Assembly: GCF_963082655.1 (NCBI RefSeq)
Contig: NC_081553.1
Coordinates: forward strand, 211,640,117-211,704,116
Direction: 5' to 3'
Origin: Stomoxys calcitrans
Lineage: Eukaryota; Arthropoda; Insecta; Diptera; Muscidae
DNA length: 64,000 nucleotides
Below are positions 20,801 to 30,239 of this stretch, one piece after another. The position numbers and the translations under genes were made by a program. The number at the start of each line of letters is the position of its first letter. Position 1 is the stretch's first letter. The notes below the pieces were generated by a model, which worked only from the letters and a program-made list of their open reading frames with translations, did not search any database and had not been told where the DNA came from.

Positions 20801-23800
20801 GTCTGGAGGGGTTGGAATGGAGGATAGGCAGAGGTTAAACAGAGCAGGGGATATCACTCCGCCTTGGGGTACACCCAGTTTCACTCTACGGTGTTTCGAT
20901 TTCCTATCCCTAAATTCCACAAAAGACTGGCGACCACACATATAGTTCGCCATCCGGCGTTGTAGGCCTGGCTGGAGGGTCGTGTTGACGATGTTCTCTA
21001 ATAGTTTGGAATGGTGTCGAAGGCCTTCGATAGGTCCAGTATTACGAGAACCGTCCTTTCACATGGCCTTTGAGGCGATAGCAGAGCAGAGAAGTTGTTG
21101 TGCTATGCAGTCTTCAATATCCATGCTGATGTTCGGCGAATGGAAATTTTCCAACGTGGATCGGTAGGGGTAATCCCTCAAGCATCTTGGCTACTGGTGA
21201 GAGAAGAGAGATTGGTCTGTACAACTCGCCCTTACCCTGTTCCTTTCCAGCGTATAGATGCGGGATCACTCTGCAACTTCCAGACATCGGGTACTAAAAG
21301 TGTGTTCAAAGACAGGTTGAGGTACTCGACTCTAGGTGAATCCAGATTCTTTAGCATCAATGTAGAGATTCCGTTGGGTCTCAACGCCTTGGATGCCTTG
21401 GCGCCATGAATGTAGTTCGTAAGGAATTTCAAATGGGTCAATTGCAAATTTTCCCATAAATATACCATTAAGGAACAGTGACAAACTTCTCACATAACAA
21501 TGAGTGCTGTATGATTCAAGCTTTAGCTCAATGAACGGGGGGGCCTTCTTTTTATAGCAGCGTCCCCAAAAGGCGAGCCGCAGCACAACACCTCATTCGG
21601 GAGAAGTTTTTACACGGCATAATACCTCATAAATATTGCCAGCATTACAAGGAAATAGCTGCCGCTAAACATTTTTTTGGGGTTCTCGCCAGGATTCGAA
21701 CCCTGTCGCTCAGCTTCGTAGGCGGACTTGCTAACCTCTGCGCTATGGTCGATTTGCCTTCTTGAGCCTCTATTTTTATCCGATATGGCTGAAATTTTGT
21801 ACGGAATGTTTTGTTATGACTGTAAGCGGCCGTGGTAAGTGTGATCACAATTGGTCTACAATCTCCTGTAGCTCCCACATAAACCGATATACCGATTTTA
21901 CTTCTTAAGACCTCAGCCGCAATTGTTTTCCGATTTGGATGACGTTTTACACGAGGAGTTCTGTTAAGACTTTTACCAACCTAGCCAAGTACGGTTCTAT
22001 AACCTTATATAGCTCCTATATAAGCAGATCTACCGATTTGCCACCTAGAGCCCCCTAAAGCCCCCTAAAGCCGTAATTGTTATCCAATTTGGTTGGAAAT
22101 TCGTTGTAAGTATTGTCCAAATCGGTGCATAATCTGATATAGCAGCAATTGGAAATGGTCTCTACGACCTTATAAAGCTTTAAATTTAGCCTCAGTGTGG
22201 GGTCTGGGGTTCGATTGTTCTGGCCTTGATGACGAAACACAATGGACAAAATATGTCCACTATAACCTAATCATACCCATATTAGATCAAAGACCAATTT
22301 GGACCATACTTAACATGAGAGTTGAAGTTTTAATGGAAGTCATTGTGCAAAATTTTGGATAAGTCGGATAAAATTTAAGGTATGAAATATGTGGGGCGCC
22401 GTTTTGATCCATTAATGTTTACAATATTATATATATGCTCCACGGTGGCCATTGTATCTTTAACATACTTACATATGAGAGAAATTAAAACTCACCGCTC
22501 AATTTCAATACGTATATCGGGCAAACAAACAGACTGTGCCGGTTGTAGGCCATTGCCATCTTCATCTTGATTTTCATTGACATTAAGATCTCCGCTACGA
22601 GCTGGTGATTTGGATTTATCTTTTGTTTTACGTGATTCCTTGGAAGATCTAGCCGATGATCTGCTCATTTCACTTTCTGTGCCAGGTCTACTGAAAATAT
22701 GCAATGAGCCTCCCTGATCTTCTGAAGGAAAATCTGGCAATTTGCCAGTTTTGTCGTAGTAATCTTTTATCCAAGCACGAATTTCATCAGCAATGTCTTC
22801 GGTCATATTTGCCCCATGCTTCGTCCTAATTTCCTCACGTACTAATTCCAAGGTGGCTTCAAACTTTTGCTTAAAAGCATCTTGGGTAGCATAACGTCTT
22901 TCATATATCTGTATCGATTTAAACAATGACAACAAAACACTCAGTGATTTTTCTTAACTAAATTCTTATCTGGTAAAAGTACCTGATTTAAGGCATTTGC
23001 CTTTTCTGCTCGTGCCTTCACCACCGTTGCTGGGGGTGGCAACATGCCTATCAATATCATTTCATCCAATTTTCTTCTCCTGGTTTTTCTACGGTCTGTG
23101 TGACCACGCCAAATTTTTTGAATCTTTAAGGCCGCCACTAGTCCCGAGTCATTGCGATCCTTGTCTTTTTCTTCACATTTTCCCTTCTCTTTCAGCATGC
23201 GTATCTCCTTCATAAAATGTGCCCTCAATCGGCCCTGACGAGCCCTTTCATGCATTTGTATGAGCCGTATGGCCTCAATTTCAGTGATTTTTTCTCTCAC
23301 TGGGTTCTCCTCAACCCATCCTAATTTTACCAAAATCTCATGCATTGTCTTGTTGCGATGTTCAATTTCCGCTCGCCTATCTCTGAGAAAGTAACGTGGT
23401 ATCTTCAGTTCAGTTTCTATGGGTGTTAGTTTCAAACGTTCCACAACTCCATCATTATAGCTGAATTCCATGAGATCGATATTGACAAGATCATGTTTGA
23501 GTTCCACAATGCGACCCAAGCAGGCATTTAAAATATTTCGTATCAGCTGTCTCTTCTGGGGTTGTATCATTTTATCGTGTACCTCTTCCAAACGATTGGC
23601 AATGCATATATATTTGAGATAGAACTCATAAGTGCTGGCTTGGACAAGAGCTTTGCGAGTGGCCTCATCACAAGTTAAATCCGAAGTCTGTGTCGCTATG
23701 GTAGTATCGACTTCCTGATTCTGTCTTTCGAAATCTTCAATGGCCAATAATTCGATTTCGTGTTGAGATAAATGCCATAAATCATTGTAATAATTGTTGG

Positions 23801-23804
23801 ACAT
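8802..23804 (-). CDS. Iqca1 (DRC11): IQ and AAA domain protein IQCA1 / dynein regulatory complex subunit 11
   Basis: Coding exons on the minus strand are 23804-22983, 22908-22496, 19476-19323, 19244-18490, 18418-18248 and 8967-8802: 2481 nt, 826 aa, in frame with GT/AG borders. This is very close to the human length (822 aa). The N-terminal half is charged and helical, with an IQ motif at about residues 227-247 (ALKIQKIWRGHTDRRK). Exon 4 starts with a lysine-rich stretch and holds the AAA domain: Walker A GPKGSGKK at 572-579 and a Walker-B-like IFMDDAEK at about 630-637. The last exon has the family signature DPVYREEEEAFESWW..TPLGRRRQK. The family is an axonemal nexin-dynein regulatory complex subunit, so a role in sperm flagella is likely in a fly (inference). 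Intron 3 holds a Jockey-like LINE. Intron 5 (about 9.3 kb) holds a whole BEL/Pao element in the same orientation. Confidence 0.92.
9123..9422 (-). repeat. tRNA-derived SINE (family A), full copy with target duplication
   Basis: On the minus strand the head reads CACCGTAGCGCAGAGGTTAG (pol III A box) and GGGTTCGAATCCTGGC (B box). A body follows with GGCACGCCGTTCGGACTCGG and TATAAAAAGGAGG, and the tail contains TTTGCCCCTGTTCCTTAGTG. It is flanked by ACAATTTTCGAAGTA (9108-9122) and ACAATTTTCTAAGTA (9423-9437), a 15-bp target duplication with one mismatch. The length is 300 bp. Confidence 0.85.
9438..9775 (+). mobile_element. 3' fragment of a LOA-like non-LTR retrotransposon
   Basis: Encodes CRACGEDDETLEHFVCHC, a C-terminal zinc-knuckle of LINE ORF2. 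The 3' UTR (AGAGCGCACAACAAGCCGAT, GTGGCATGGGGCGGATTAAT) closely matches the element at 52984-55110. It is 5'-truncated, and SINE A inserted next to its left edge. Confidence 0.65.
9950..10056 (+). repeat. CAA-tailed short retroposon with clear target duplication
   Basis: The body of about 105 bp runs from CAATCCCATGGCAGCCGG to ACTACAACAACAACAAC. ACGATGACGTTTT precedes it (9937-9949) and CGATGACGTTTT follows the tail (about 10057-10068). The target duplication and simple-repeat tail show target-primed reverse transcription of a short RNA. Confidence 0.75.
10110..10375 (-). repeat. SINE family A, 5'-truncated copy
   Basis: Carries AAGGCAAACTTCTCACATAT, GTCCAAACGGCGTGCCGCAG and the reversed B box GGATTCGAAACC. 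The A-box end of the head is missing beyond GACATGCTAA. Confidence 0.7.
10720..11014 (+). repeat. Left part of an old interspersed repeat split by SINE and BEL/Pao
   Basis: Has GACGAACATATATATGAGAG, GCTATATCTAAATCTGAACC and TTTGACAAATGACAACAAAA blocks, which recur at 17598-18200. The 3' edge is the SINE target duplication CATCGAGGAA (11005-11014). Confidence 0.55.
11015..11327 (+). repeat. tRNA-derived SINE (family A), full copy with target duplication
   Basis: The 313-bp body has an A box (TAGCGCAGAGGTTAGCATG) and a B box (GGTTCGAATCC). The tail is GTTCCTTAGTGGAATGTTC and ends in GCATTTG. It is flanked by CATCGAGGAA at 11005-11014 and 11328-11337. The right duplication is itself the insertion site of the BEL/Pao element. 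Confidence 0.85.
11340..11794 (-). repeat. 3' LTR of the BEL/Pao element
   Basis: 455 bp, matching 17143-17597 by eye except at one base. It contains the AC-rich stretch CACACACGCACACATACATT and the duplicated AAAAATGCAA motifs. Confidence 0.93.
11962..17079 (-). CDS. BEL/Pao Gag-Pol polyprotein, with C-terminal frameshift
   Basis: This is one open frame of 1705 codons. A likelier start is the internal ATG at about 17025 (MPDTEPTNN, codon 19), inside the element after the primer-binding site. Domains in order (approximate residues): Gag-like region to 350; zinc knuckles CAFCDSMDHYIVNC at 370 and CLNCLRKGHVLKKC at 400; aspartic protease around DSASQ at 497; reverse transcriptase with YVDD at 908; RNase H around FCDAS at 1080; integrase zinc motif HH..CVRC at 1385-1420 and D, D, E residues near 1448, 1517 and 1570; then the family C-terminal domain. 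The frame ends early at TAA 11962-11964. Conserved-looking sequence continues in another frame to a stop at the LTR edge, which indicates a single-base loss near 11965-11972. Confidence 0.92.
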   Translation of the reverse strand: MFYIQKLFVKKFKLPRKNMPDTEPTNNTSDGGNSKNLLPYMTKIASMLKQLGMLKKSLATAQLSEYDEADLSVRLDYVEQIGASFEEAQSALEEMVTAEMESEERMKFTALYLDVKAKLTRQMNSIRRLESNPRSSTVRQFSVDGGPFSENSSSTRKTRLPEIQLPKFGGAYADWPNFFSLFSTIVDSSAELSDLEKFHHLRSSLTGAALDTISSLELNERNYMEAVKLLKNRFDNKLLNFQTHIKAIFSLKAVEVSPAIGLRQLSDKFNSHLRAMQTIASRDQIADGLLVYLAATKMDRDSQIKWEESLAVNELPSWQSMSSFLEQRCRMLENLENSVVCAGSIQQNNKKQSFKNRHVHVASGSSSPLCAFCDSMDHYIVNCPPFSNLSPSLRFKEAKRLKLCLNCLRKGHVLKKCNSGSCRQCSSKHHTMLHMDQTPSAQPSVVVEPSISQSVLVSSADSSGRSATTGGTVLLATAIVLAKNKFGNFVPCRAILDSASQLNMIANRFAKTLGLNCNRVSATVYGIGDGSMLVEKSVDLVVKSCHSDFTTSFAAMVVPSITDYKPKINLDASNWNMPKNIQLADPAFNKPDHIDMLIGAELFFNLMSVGQIKIGVNLPVLQKTLFGWVVAGGSFQPCKSWSLAVSYSELEEEEEKLSTVVKSFWEIETNFVYDESRSDNELYCENHFLTNFVRLPSGSYSVRLPQIESRGVSSLGGSYQRALQRLMSLERKFRRSPEIKAQYTTFMREYATLSHMSLISPQVPESKYYLPHHCVHKLDSTSTKLRVVFDGSAKTATGLSLNDILHSGPTIQPKLFNTLVRYRFFKVALSGDICKMYRCVRVSHPDDYLQCILWRENEADDIKTYKLNTVTYGTKPAAFLAIRAMHQLAIDEEENFPLGSKVVRRDFYVDDMLSGGNTIAEVEEIRHQVTALLKKGEFLIRKWCSNDPDALRDVPAEDCETLLKFHDGTDVTKTLGLTWDPQSDNFIFSFTPIDDWKVVTKRSILSSIARLYDPLGLIGPVITKAKMFMQHLWKLNLQWDESLPQSLHSLWIEYISKFDLMHRFTFPRHVSMASASLQIHGFCDASLAAYGACVYVRSQFNSVIKSELLCSKSRVAPLKTLTVPKLELSAACLLAELIDTVVKSLDFHCEIHCWSDSMVVLSWLRELPSNFNVFVANRISRIQSYGTRITWHYVPTKLNPADILSRGATPGELLHSSLWKGGPNFLLNEASNWPDTASYVDDLPERRRHVLLTTSLTDLSIQCKYRNSFLKMQRIFAYVSKFVYSKLSAHTEVLTPDDIRAGTRLLVKNIQLVHFSEEYKALKSDKEIASSSKLYSLAPIIDEFGLIRVGGRLQNSTLDFDARHPIILPKKHPFTASMVMHFHHKLLHAGAQCLLAAIRQQFWPIGGRKLIASIISKCVRCFRMKPKLLQNVMGNLPSDRVRPNRAFHTTGIDFCGPFFYKSEVKSRPPVKCYICIFICFSTKATHLEVVQDLSTPSFLCSLRRFVATRGKPKTIWSDNASNFVGAKNELDELKQMFSRQSHLNAIHDQCLDDGIDWKFIPPRSPHFGGLWEAAVKSAKFHFYRAVGLNKLTFDELRTLVCQISAILNSRPLCPLSEDPEDLDVLTPGHFLVGGPLISIPEPNMSWINFGRLNSWQKVSELQQIFWRKWSTSYLTLLQERSKWQAQSDNISVGAMVVIKDENLLH
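17143..17597 (-). repeat. 5' LTR of the BEL/Pao element
   Basis: 455 bp, matching 11340-11794. It is followed on the minus strand by the primer-binding site and preceded by target duplication GAAAG (17598-17602). Confidence 0.93.
17598..18215 (+). repeat. Right part of the old repeat interrupted by SINE and BEL/Pao
   Basis: Two internal units share GAGAATCGGTTAACAAATG and GACGAACATATATA. A terminal segment (GACAGACAGACAGACGGAC, AATCGATCGGTATACTTATC) resembles the end of the muscid tandem-unit family. This is a related but distinct subfamily. Confidence 0.6.
19640..19785 (-). repeat. Muscid tandem-unit repeat, terminal fragment
   Basis: Carries CGACCCCATAAAGTATAAAT, TCTTGATCGTCTTGACATTC and CGCTTGAAATTTTGCACAC. 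Confidence 0.5.
19786..21463 (-). mobile_element. Jockey-like non-LTR retrotransposon, best copy, decayed
   Basis: Read on the minus strand it starts within the reverse transcriptase (SKALRPNGISTLMLKNLD at about 21380). It continues through SFVEFRDRKSKHRRVKLG, GVPQGGVISPALFN, the catalytic VSYADDCMIMAT (about 20770-20810), KILGVTFTAIRF, and WNNIQICQNAALRTVTGC, to a C-terminal stop near 19806. The 3' end reads ATACAACACGCTGCTACAAC followed by AATAACAAC. Several frameshifts break it, and the endonuclease half is missing. It lies in IQCA1 intron 3, same orientation as the gene. Confidence 0.8.
21470..21752 (-). repeat. SINE family A copy in IQCA1 intron 3
   Basis: Carries GACAAACTTCTCACATAACA, AGGATTCGAACCCTGTCGC (reversed B box) and ACCTCTGCGCTATGGTC (reversed A box). 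Confidence 0.75.
21760..22380 (-). repeat. Muscid tandem-unit repeat, diverged copy
   Basis: Repeating ATATAGCTCCTATATAAGCA, CCGATTTTACTTCTTAAGAC and GTCCAAATCGGTGCATAATC blocks. Confidence 0.55.
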
Positions 23805-24164
23805 CTGGGCGAGAGTAAGAAACCAAGGTCATGTGCCTTTGATTTGTTGGTTAGAACTGTTGGAAGTTGTTTAGTCTTTAGTTAAAGTATTATTCTGGAC
23901 ATTGCAATATGTTACCATGGCAGTTTGTTTATTTTTTAACAACAAACTAAAGTTAGCCAGCTGGCCCGTTTGTAATGACAACAGGTGCAGTAGGACCAGC
24001 TGCTATCAGTGATGATTTGAGTGGGCTAATTTTTGCCGGTCGCCAAAACCGTAAGCTAAGAAAAATTTTAAGAAGTTTGGTCCAAGAAGTCATAGGTTTA
24101 AAACCAAAACACAGTTTTGATTTTTGTTTTGGTTGACCTCATCTAGCGTGTTGAGAGATATCAA
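23805..24164. other. Upstream region of IQCA1
   Basis: No gene or recognisable repeat. The 5' UTR and promoter of IQCA1 should be here. No TATA box can be assigned with confidence. Confidence 0.4.
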
Positions 24165-25072
24165 ACAAGTAAAAGCGGCCGAGCCGAATCTTATATACCT
24201 CGCAATGGATCGCATTTGTGTAATTATTTGCGCGAAATCTTTTTATAGGCAATCAAAGGATAATGGATAAGAATTGATATGCTATTGCAGTTAGCTATAT
24301 CAGGTTATGGACCGATTCGGGCTGTACTTGGTTTGGATGTTGGCGATAATAGTAGAAGTCATTGTGCACAATTTCACCCAAATAGGATAAGAATTGCACC
24401 CTTAAGGGGCTTAAGAAGTAACATCGGAGATCGGTTTATGAGGGAGCTATATTAGGTTATAAACCGATTCAGAATTTGGCACGTATGTTAAATGTCATAG
24501 GAGAAGCTTAGGTTAGGTTAGAGTGGCAGTCCTTTACAGACTCACTAAGACTGTTTTAAATCCATTGTGATACCACAGTAGTGACAGACCAAGGCTTCTG
24601 ACTGGAATCGAACCCACGACCCCTGCACTGATAATCTAAGCACGCAACCAACTCGGCTACCGGGGCGCCCACATCGGTTTATGTGGGAGCTATATTAGGT
24701 TATAGGAGAAGTCGTGGTGTGAAATTTCAGCCAAATGGGATAAGAACTTCTCTAGACGCTCAATAATTATAATCGGGTGATGGTTTTATATGGGAGTTGT
24801 ATTGGGTTTTGAACATATTCGGACCATACTTGCCACATCTGTTGAGTGTCATCGAAAACGTCATAGTACAAACTTTCATCCAAATCGGATAAGAATTGGG
24901 CTCTCTAGAGGCTCAAGAAATATAATCGGGAGATCGGCAGGTATAGGAGTTATATCTAAATATGGACCGATACCCCAACCGACCTGTACTAATAAGAGGT
25001 ATTTGTGCAAAATTTCAAGCACCCAGTTTTACTTCTTCGAAAGTTAGCGTTCTTTCTACACACGGGCAGACT
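24165..25072 (+). repeat. Muscid tandem-unit repeat interrupted by a SINE
   Basis: Starts AAGTAAAAGCGGCCGAGCC with AATCTTATATACCTCG and ends with TTCGAAAGTTAGCGTTC. Units carry GATCGGTTTATG and GGAGCTATATTAGGTTATA. It is split at 24505-24668. Confidence 0.65.
24505..24668 (-). repeat. tRNA-derived SINE (family B) with TAACC tail
   Basis: On the minus strand the head reads GCCCCGGTAGCCGAGTTGG (A box region) then CGTGGGTTCGATTCCAGTC (B box). The 3' part is ATCACAATGGAT..CTTAGTGAGTCTG..GACTGCCACTCTAACCTAACC. About 164 bp. The 3' third matches the 3' end of the LINE at 39968-40690. Confidence 0.75.
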
Positions 25073-25299
25073 TAGAATGTCAAGATGGTCAGTGTGTGTT
25101 GCGTTGAAAAATGCAACTCTGCAAACAAATGTCAAAAAAGCATAGCGCAAAAGTTAATCAATTTTAACTTTGAAGCCTAAAAACACTACTTCACTTATGG
25201 CAACACAGAATGACGTTCGATTTCAACCGTCAAACTTGAAAATTCTTAACGTTTTGCGAAATGGAAAAAGTTTATTGTAATTTAACCTTAGAAAAACTA

Positions 25300-25536
25300 T
25301 TGGGTTGCCCAAAAAGTTATTGCGGATTTTTCATATAGTCGGTGTTGACAAATTTTTTCACAGCTTGTGACTCTGTAATTGCATTATTTCTTCTGTCAGT
25401 TATCAGCTGTTACTTTTAGCTTGCTTTAGAAAAAAAGTGTAAAAAAAGTATATTTGATTAAAGTTCATTCTAAGTTTTATTAAAAATGCATTTACTTTCT
25501 TTTAAAAAATCCGCAATTACTTTTTGGGCAACCCAA
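25300..25536 (+). mobile_element. Mariner-type MITE, copy 1
   Basis: The 237-bp element has terminal inverted repeats TTGGGTTGCCCAAAAAGT and flanking TA at 25298-25299 and 25537-25538. No coding capacity. It is the reverse complement of the copy at 38704-38934. Confidence 0.88.
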
Positions 25537-25538
25537 TA

Positions 25539-27310
25539 GTTGCCATCAAGACCGATCTTCAGCTTTAGGGTCTAAAAGCCATAAAAGGCGCATTTACGTA
25601 TTCTCCGATTTTTGCTGAAATTTAAAACAAAACAAATTTGTCAACTGACAACACAATGGAACTAAGTTTGCCATCCATAATCGACCCATTAATAAGACCT
25701 CAACTGGGATTTATTGAATAATACACAAGTATATATTTTTTGGTTTTACACTAATATTTTATTTTGTTGTTGTTTTTTTCTGTTTGTTAAGTGTTATTTT
25801 TGTTTATAATTCATAATCGATTTCATGCTCCCGGGTAAGGAGTATTGCAATATGTTATTTTGTTGTTGTTAATTTTCTTTTCCAAAATGGTAGTGTTTTT
25901 TTAGTCGTTTGCAAGTTAATGTCGAATAGTTTTATTATTATTTTTTTTTTGTTTTAAATGAATTTCCGAAAAAGTTAATTTATACTTTTTTTTTATACAT
26001 GTTTTAATGTTTTGATGTTAATCTTGTCTGTAAATATTGTAATAAAAAACGGATGAAAAATACCATTGCAATCAGAATTAGTAAACGGTTCAAATCAAGT
26101 ATGTATGTATGTTAGTATGTATGTTTGAATGTAGGAAAGGAGGGATAGGGGAAAGGATTGTTATAATTAAAGCTGTGTCAAACAATATGATGTTTTTTTT
26201 CTGTTTGGCAACTCCTCTCAACGTTGGCAATTGAAATTGAACTTTGTTTTAAATGTATAGACAGAAAAATTGTTATGTATTTTTATTTGGTTTAAATTGG
26301 TTTAGGAGGGCCGTAGAAGTTTAGGGTATGTATGTACTTGTATGTATGTTTTATCATCTTGTTACTAGTGTAGGCTATATTTATAAATGGTTTACATTGT
26401 TTATGTTTTTTTTCGTTTCGTTTGTTTTCAATTTATTAAAGAATGAACTTAAATACGCTTAGAACTAAACATAAAGAGACAATTATTTTATGTTATTTAT
26501 ATTAACAACAAATAAATATAAAATCAACATTTTAAAAAAAGGTGCTTTTTAATGTTTAAAACGACGAAAAAATAAGGCTTGAAGCTTTAAAATTAGAGAT
26601 TCTTATATGAAAAAAAAAACATCCGTTAAAAATATAAAATGTACAATCAATAAGTTTGCTACAAAATATTATTTTTTGTTTTGTTATCTAAAAAAAAATG
26701 ATCTAAATTAATATTTGCATTTGCAAGTCGAGAACAACACTTAATAAAAAATAAGTGTTTTTGCCTTTTTGTTTTTGTTAGTCAAAATTTTGTTTTAAGG
26801 ATACAGTCATGTTTGCAATTAAAAGATTTTTTGTTTTTTATGTTTTATGTTTTTGTATTTGTTTTGTTACAGCATTAATTTCAAAATGAACAAAAGACTG
26901 GATATAAAGCAAAAACGAATTAGATAAGCATGTCCTTTATCCTCTCTGTAGATTTTAGAGAAGTTTACCAAATGGTTTTAACTAAAATCATGTGCCATAT
27001 TTTTTAAAGATTTGTTTATTGTACACTTTTTTCACATACCTATATAATATGTCATTGTTATGATTAGAAAGCAGTTATATTTTCTTGATGATCTAAATAT
27101 GAAGTTCAATGCGATTCCCTTTGGTCAAAAAATGTATTAGAAGTGTCGAAAGCAGTTTTTTTTTTTTTCTGTAAACGGTTACAGAAATATTTAGTTTTGT
27201 ATTGAATGATTCTTGATCGATCGAAGCTGGTGCGTAAACCCGGGCGATTCGGTAGTAGAAATAGAAAAATGTAACTTTTCCCTTGATGAGTGGGCATAAT
27301 TCCACTCATT
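25539..27310. other. AT-rich intergenic DNA between IQCA1 and Csk
   Basis: No gene seen. Long T runs on the plus strand and an ATGT microsatellite near 26098-26130 and 26325-26350. It could include distal 3' UTR of Csk or plain spacer. Confidence 0.4.
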
Positions 27311-27324
27311 TCAATGAGTGCGGC

Positions 27325-27606
27325 CCATGAACATTCCACTAAGGAACTGGGGCAAACTTCTCACATATCAATGAGTGTTGTCCGATTCAATTTTAAGCTC
27401 AATGATAAGAGACCTTCTTTTTTATAGACGAGTCCGAAAGGCGTGCCGCAGTGCGAAAAGTTTTTGCATGGCATAGTACCTCACAAATGTCAACAGCATT
27501 ACGAGGGCATAATCACCGCTGAATTTTTTTTCTGATGCTCTCGATAGAATTTGAACCAAGGCATTCAGCGTCATAGTCGAACATGATAACTTCTGCGCTA
27601 CTGTGA
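27325..27606 (-). repeat. SINE family A copy
   Basis: Carries ACTAAGGAACTGGGGCAAAC, CCGAAAGGCGTGCCGCAGTG and AGCGTCATAGTCGAACATG. Confidence 0.7.
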
Positions 27607-28384
27607 CCTTAGACTGTCTGACCATAATCCGCTAATGCAGGCGGAGATACGGGCGATCACGGAATGTGTGAGGGGTATGGCGTTAACGCGAAATAGTCAA
27701 TCATGAACACCTTTAGCGACAATCAGCGTTACCGTTGTGCCACTTTAGTATCAAATTTGACACTTTTTTGGACGATGCCACATGTGTGCCATTTTTTTTG
27801 TTGTGCTACTTAATATCATACATTTTGAGTTTTTGGGCCACTTTTCCACATTTCAAAAATTATTTCGCTATTGTTTGTTTTCACCATTAAATAACCATGG
27901 TACATAGTTCAAATCTTGACGTGAGTGTCTAAAGTTTATCCAGCGGTGGTACTCACCTCATCATTGCTGACGACACATCATCAAATAGAAGATTTTTACA
28001 AAGAGGTGTCGCGTAGCAGCAATCAGTTCAGAGTAGAAATTGAGGGTTATTGGGTTAAATCATGAATATTTATAGGAAAATTTCCATGTGCAACTATTCA
28101 GACCTTCCCATTGGGGTCATTCTCACTTCATCATTTACCATGTAGCTAATCGAAATAATGATCGTGTGTATACTATGTCGACCGTTCTGAGTATGCTTAG
28201 AGATTGAGTATGCCGCTCGAGATTTTCCAATCATTGATATTTTAAAAGCTTGCTCTCCGTATCTTGATGCAAATTTGCAAATTCACATTCTTGTCGAGTA
28301 TGGTTGAACAAAGAAATTCATTCAGAAATTCTGTTGCTGTCCGTCCGTCTGCCAAAGACCTATTTTCCGAATCTGCATCGCTTT

Positions 28385-29020
28385 TTTTACCCTCCACCAC
28401 AGAATTGGGTATACCAATTTTGTTATTCCATTAGTAACCCCACGAGATATTCGTCCAAGACCCCATAAAGTATATATATTCTTGATCGTCATGACGTTCT
28501 AAGTTGATCTAAGCATGCCCGTCTGTATGTCGAAAGCACGCTAACACTCGAAGGAGTAAAGCTAGTCGCTTGAAATTTTGAACATATACTTCTTATATAT
28601 GTTCACGGTTGGGATTGTAAACGGGCTATATCGGTCAATGTTTTGATATAGCTGCCATATAAACCGATCTGGGATCTTGACTTCTTGAGCCACTAAAGGA
28701 CGCAATTCTTATCCGATTTGGCTGAAATTTAGCATGTTTCTAATAACTGTGCAATGTGTGGTCCATAACCTGATATAGGTGCCACATAAACCGATCTGGG
28801 ATCTTGACTTCTTGAGCCACTAGAGGACGGTTTAAGTCTTAAGCTGCTGGAGACCAAATCCTTATTAATTTGGCTGAAATTGTCTATATGATTATTGAAG
28901 TACATCTACTACTATGGCCTTCAATAATCATGGCATGGTCTGCAGAGAACTTGGAGTACATAGTGGAGGGCATATACGAATAGGCTTAACCGAACTTTAC
29001 GCTCCTTTTTTGTGCCCCTT
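28385..29020 (-). repeat. Muscid tandem-unit repeat, near-complete copy
   Basis: Runs from TTTTTTACCCTCCACCACAG with CCATAAAGTATATATATTC through units (ATAGCTGCCATATAAACCGA) to GAGGGCATATACGAATAGGC and CCGAACTTTACGCTCC. Confidence 0.65.
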
Positions 29021-29029
29021 TTTGAAATA

Positions 29030-29970
29030 TTTCAACGGTAACGCTGGCGACAATAGATAGCCTTTTATAAAATGCAGAAAGGTGAGGTCACAGATGGTCA
29101 TAGAGTGTAAAAAGAAGAGTAATGCCTTTTTTGAGCAGTGAAACAGTCGGTTGAACGACGAAACTAATTTGGCGAAATCGGGATCATTTAAAGACGAGGC
29201 TAATACTGAAAGGATGTAAGAAGAAGATCAGTATAGCTTCCATTATCATTACAGGGATCATTTATGCAGAATACGAGGGCTGCTGTATATATTTCTGGCC
29301 TAGGCAACGCTAAGTGTTGCCAGGTGCAAATTGAGATTTGTATTGGAAAGCTTGTCATTTTGACGTACGAATGTTCCCAAAAAAGTTCACGGATGGTCTT
29401 GGAGTGTAAAAAAGGAGATTAACGACTTTTTTTAGGGTGGCACGATTCGCATCGTTTGGTTGCCGTGTCACAGAGGATTGAGGAAAAAATCAAAGGACAG
29501 ACGAATTGGCCGAAAGTGGCACCAGAGGACTGTCATCAGTAAACATGGTGAATGCAAAAATTTTCAGGGCGACGAACGCGCTTGTAGTACTGCGGTACAA
29601 TGAAACAGTCGGTTGGATCACGAAATTCCTATGGCGAAATCGGGATCGTGTGAAGACGAGGCTAATACTGAAATGATGTAAGAAGATCAGTATAGCTTCC
29701 GTTATCATTACGGAACACATAGGACTAAGGGTTCATTTATACAGAATACGAGGGCTGCTGTATATATTTCTGGCCTAGTCACCGCTAAGTGTTGCCAGTT
29801 GAAATATGAGATTCCCATTGGAAAGTTTGACATTTTCCAGCATAATCGTACTTAGAACGTTTTGACGTATGAACGTTCCCAAAAACATTCGCACACGGCA
29901 TCAATGCTCTTTGCTACTATTGCCGTTTTCGGCGGCCTTCACCGAATTCGTCTTTGAGCACGATTGAATT
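29030..29970 (-). repeat. Mariner relics with a 190-bp direct duplication
   Basis: About 29140-29333 and 29600-29803 are direct repeats (AACAGTCGGTTG, AAGACGAGGCTAATACTGAA, GATCAGTATAGCTTCC, AATACGAGGGCTGCTGTATA). Near the right end the minus strand encodes VLKDEFGEGRRKTAIVAKSI, which resembles the N-terminal region of mariner transposases. No intact frame. Confidence 0.5.
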
Positions 29971-30239
29971 CATTAAGTCAATTTTTCAAATTGTATAAGA
30001 TGGATGCCACCGTAGACATAGGCGTGTCCGTCTATGACGCTGAATGATCTTCGCCCTTAAGCCTAGTACTGCCTTCGACTTTTCACACGAACAACTGTCA
30101 AAACACACTTTAAAAAAATGATGACGAAGATAATGCCAACACATTCCGTACAAGTGGTACTGAGTTGTATGGGCAAAATAGTAGCGACATGTCGCTGCAT
30201 CAGGATAAATTTCGCACAATTTTAATTGCAATATAATTA

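Noticed and set aside
24600..24668. tRNA-like sequence in reverse (CCGGTAGCCGAGTTGG, GGTTCGATTCC)
   Set aside because: It is the head of SINE B, continuous with a retroposon tail and lacking a matching acceptor stem.
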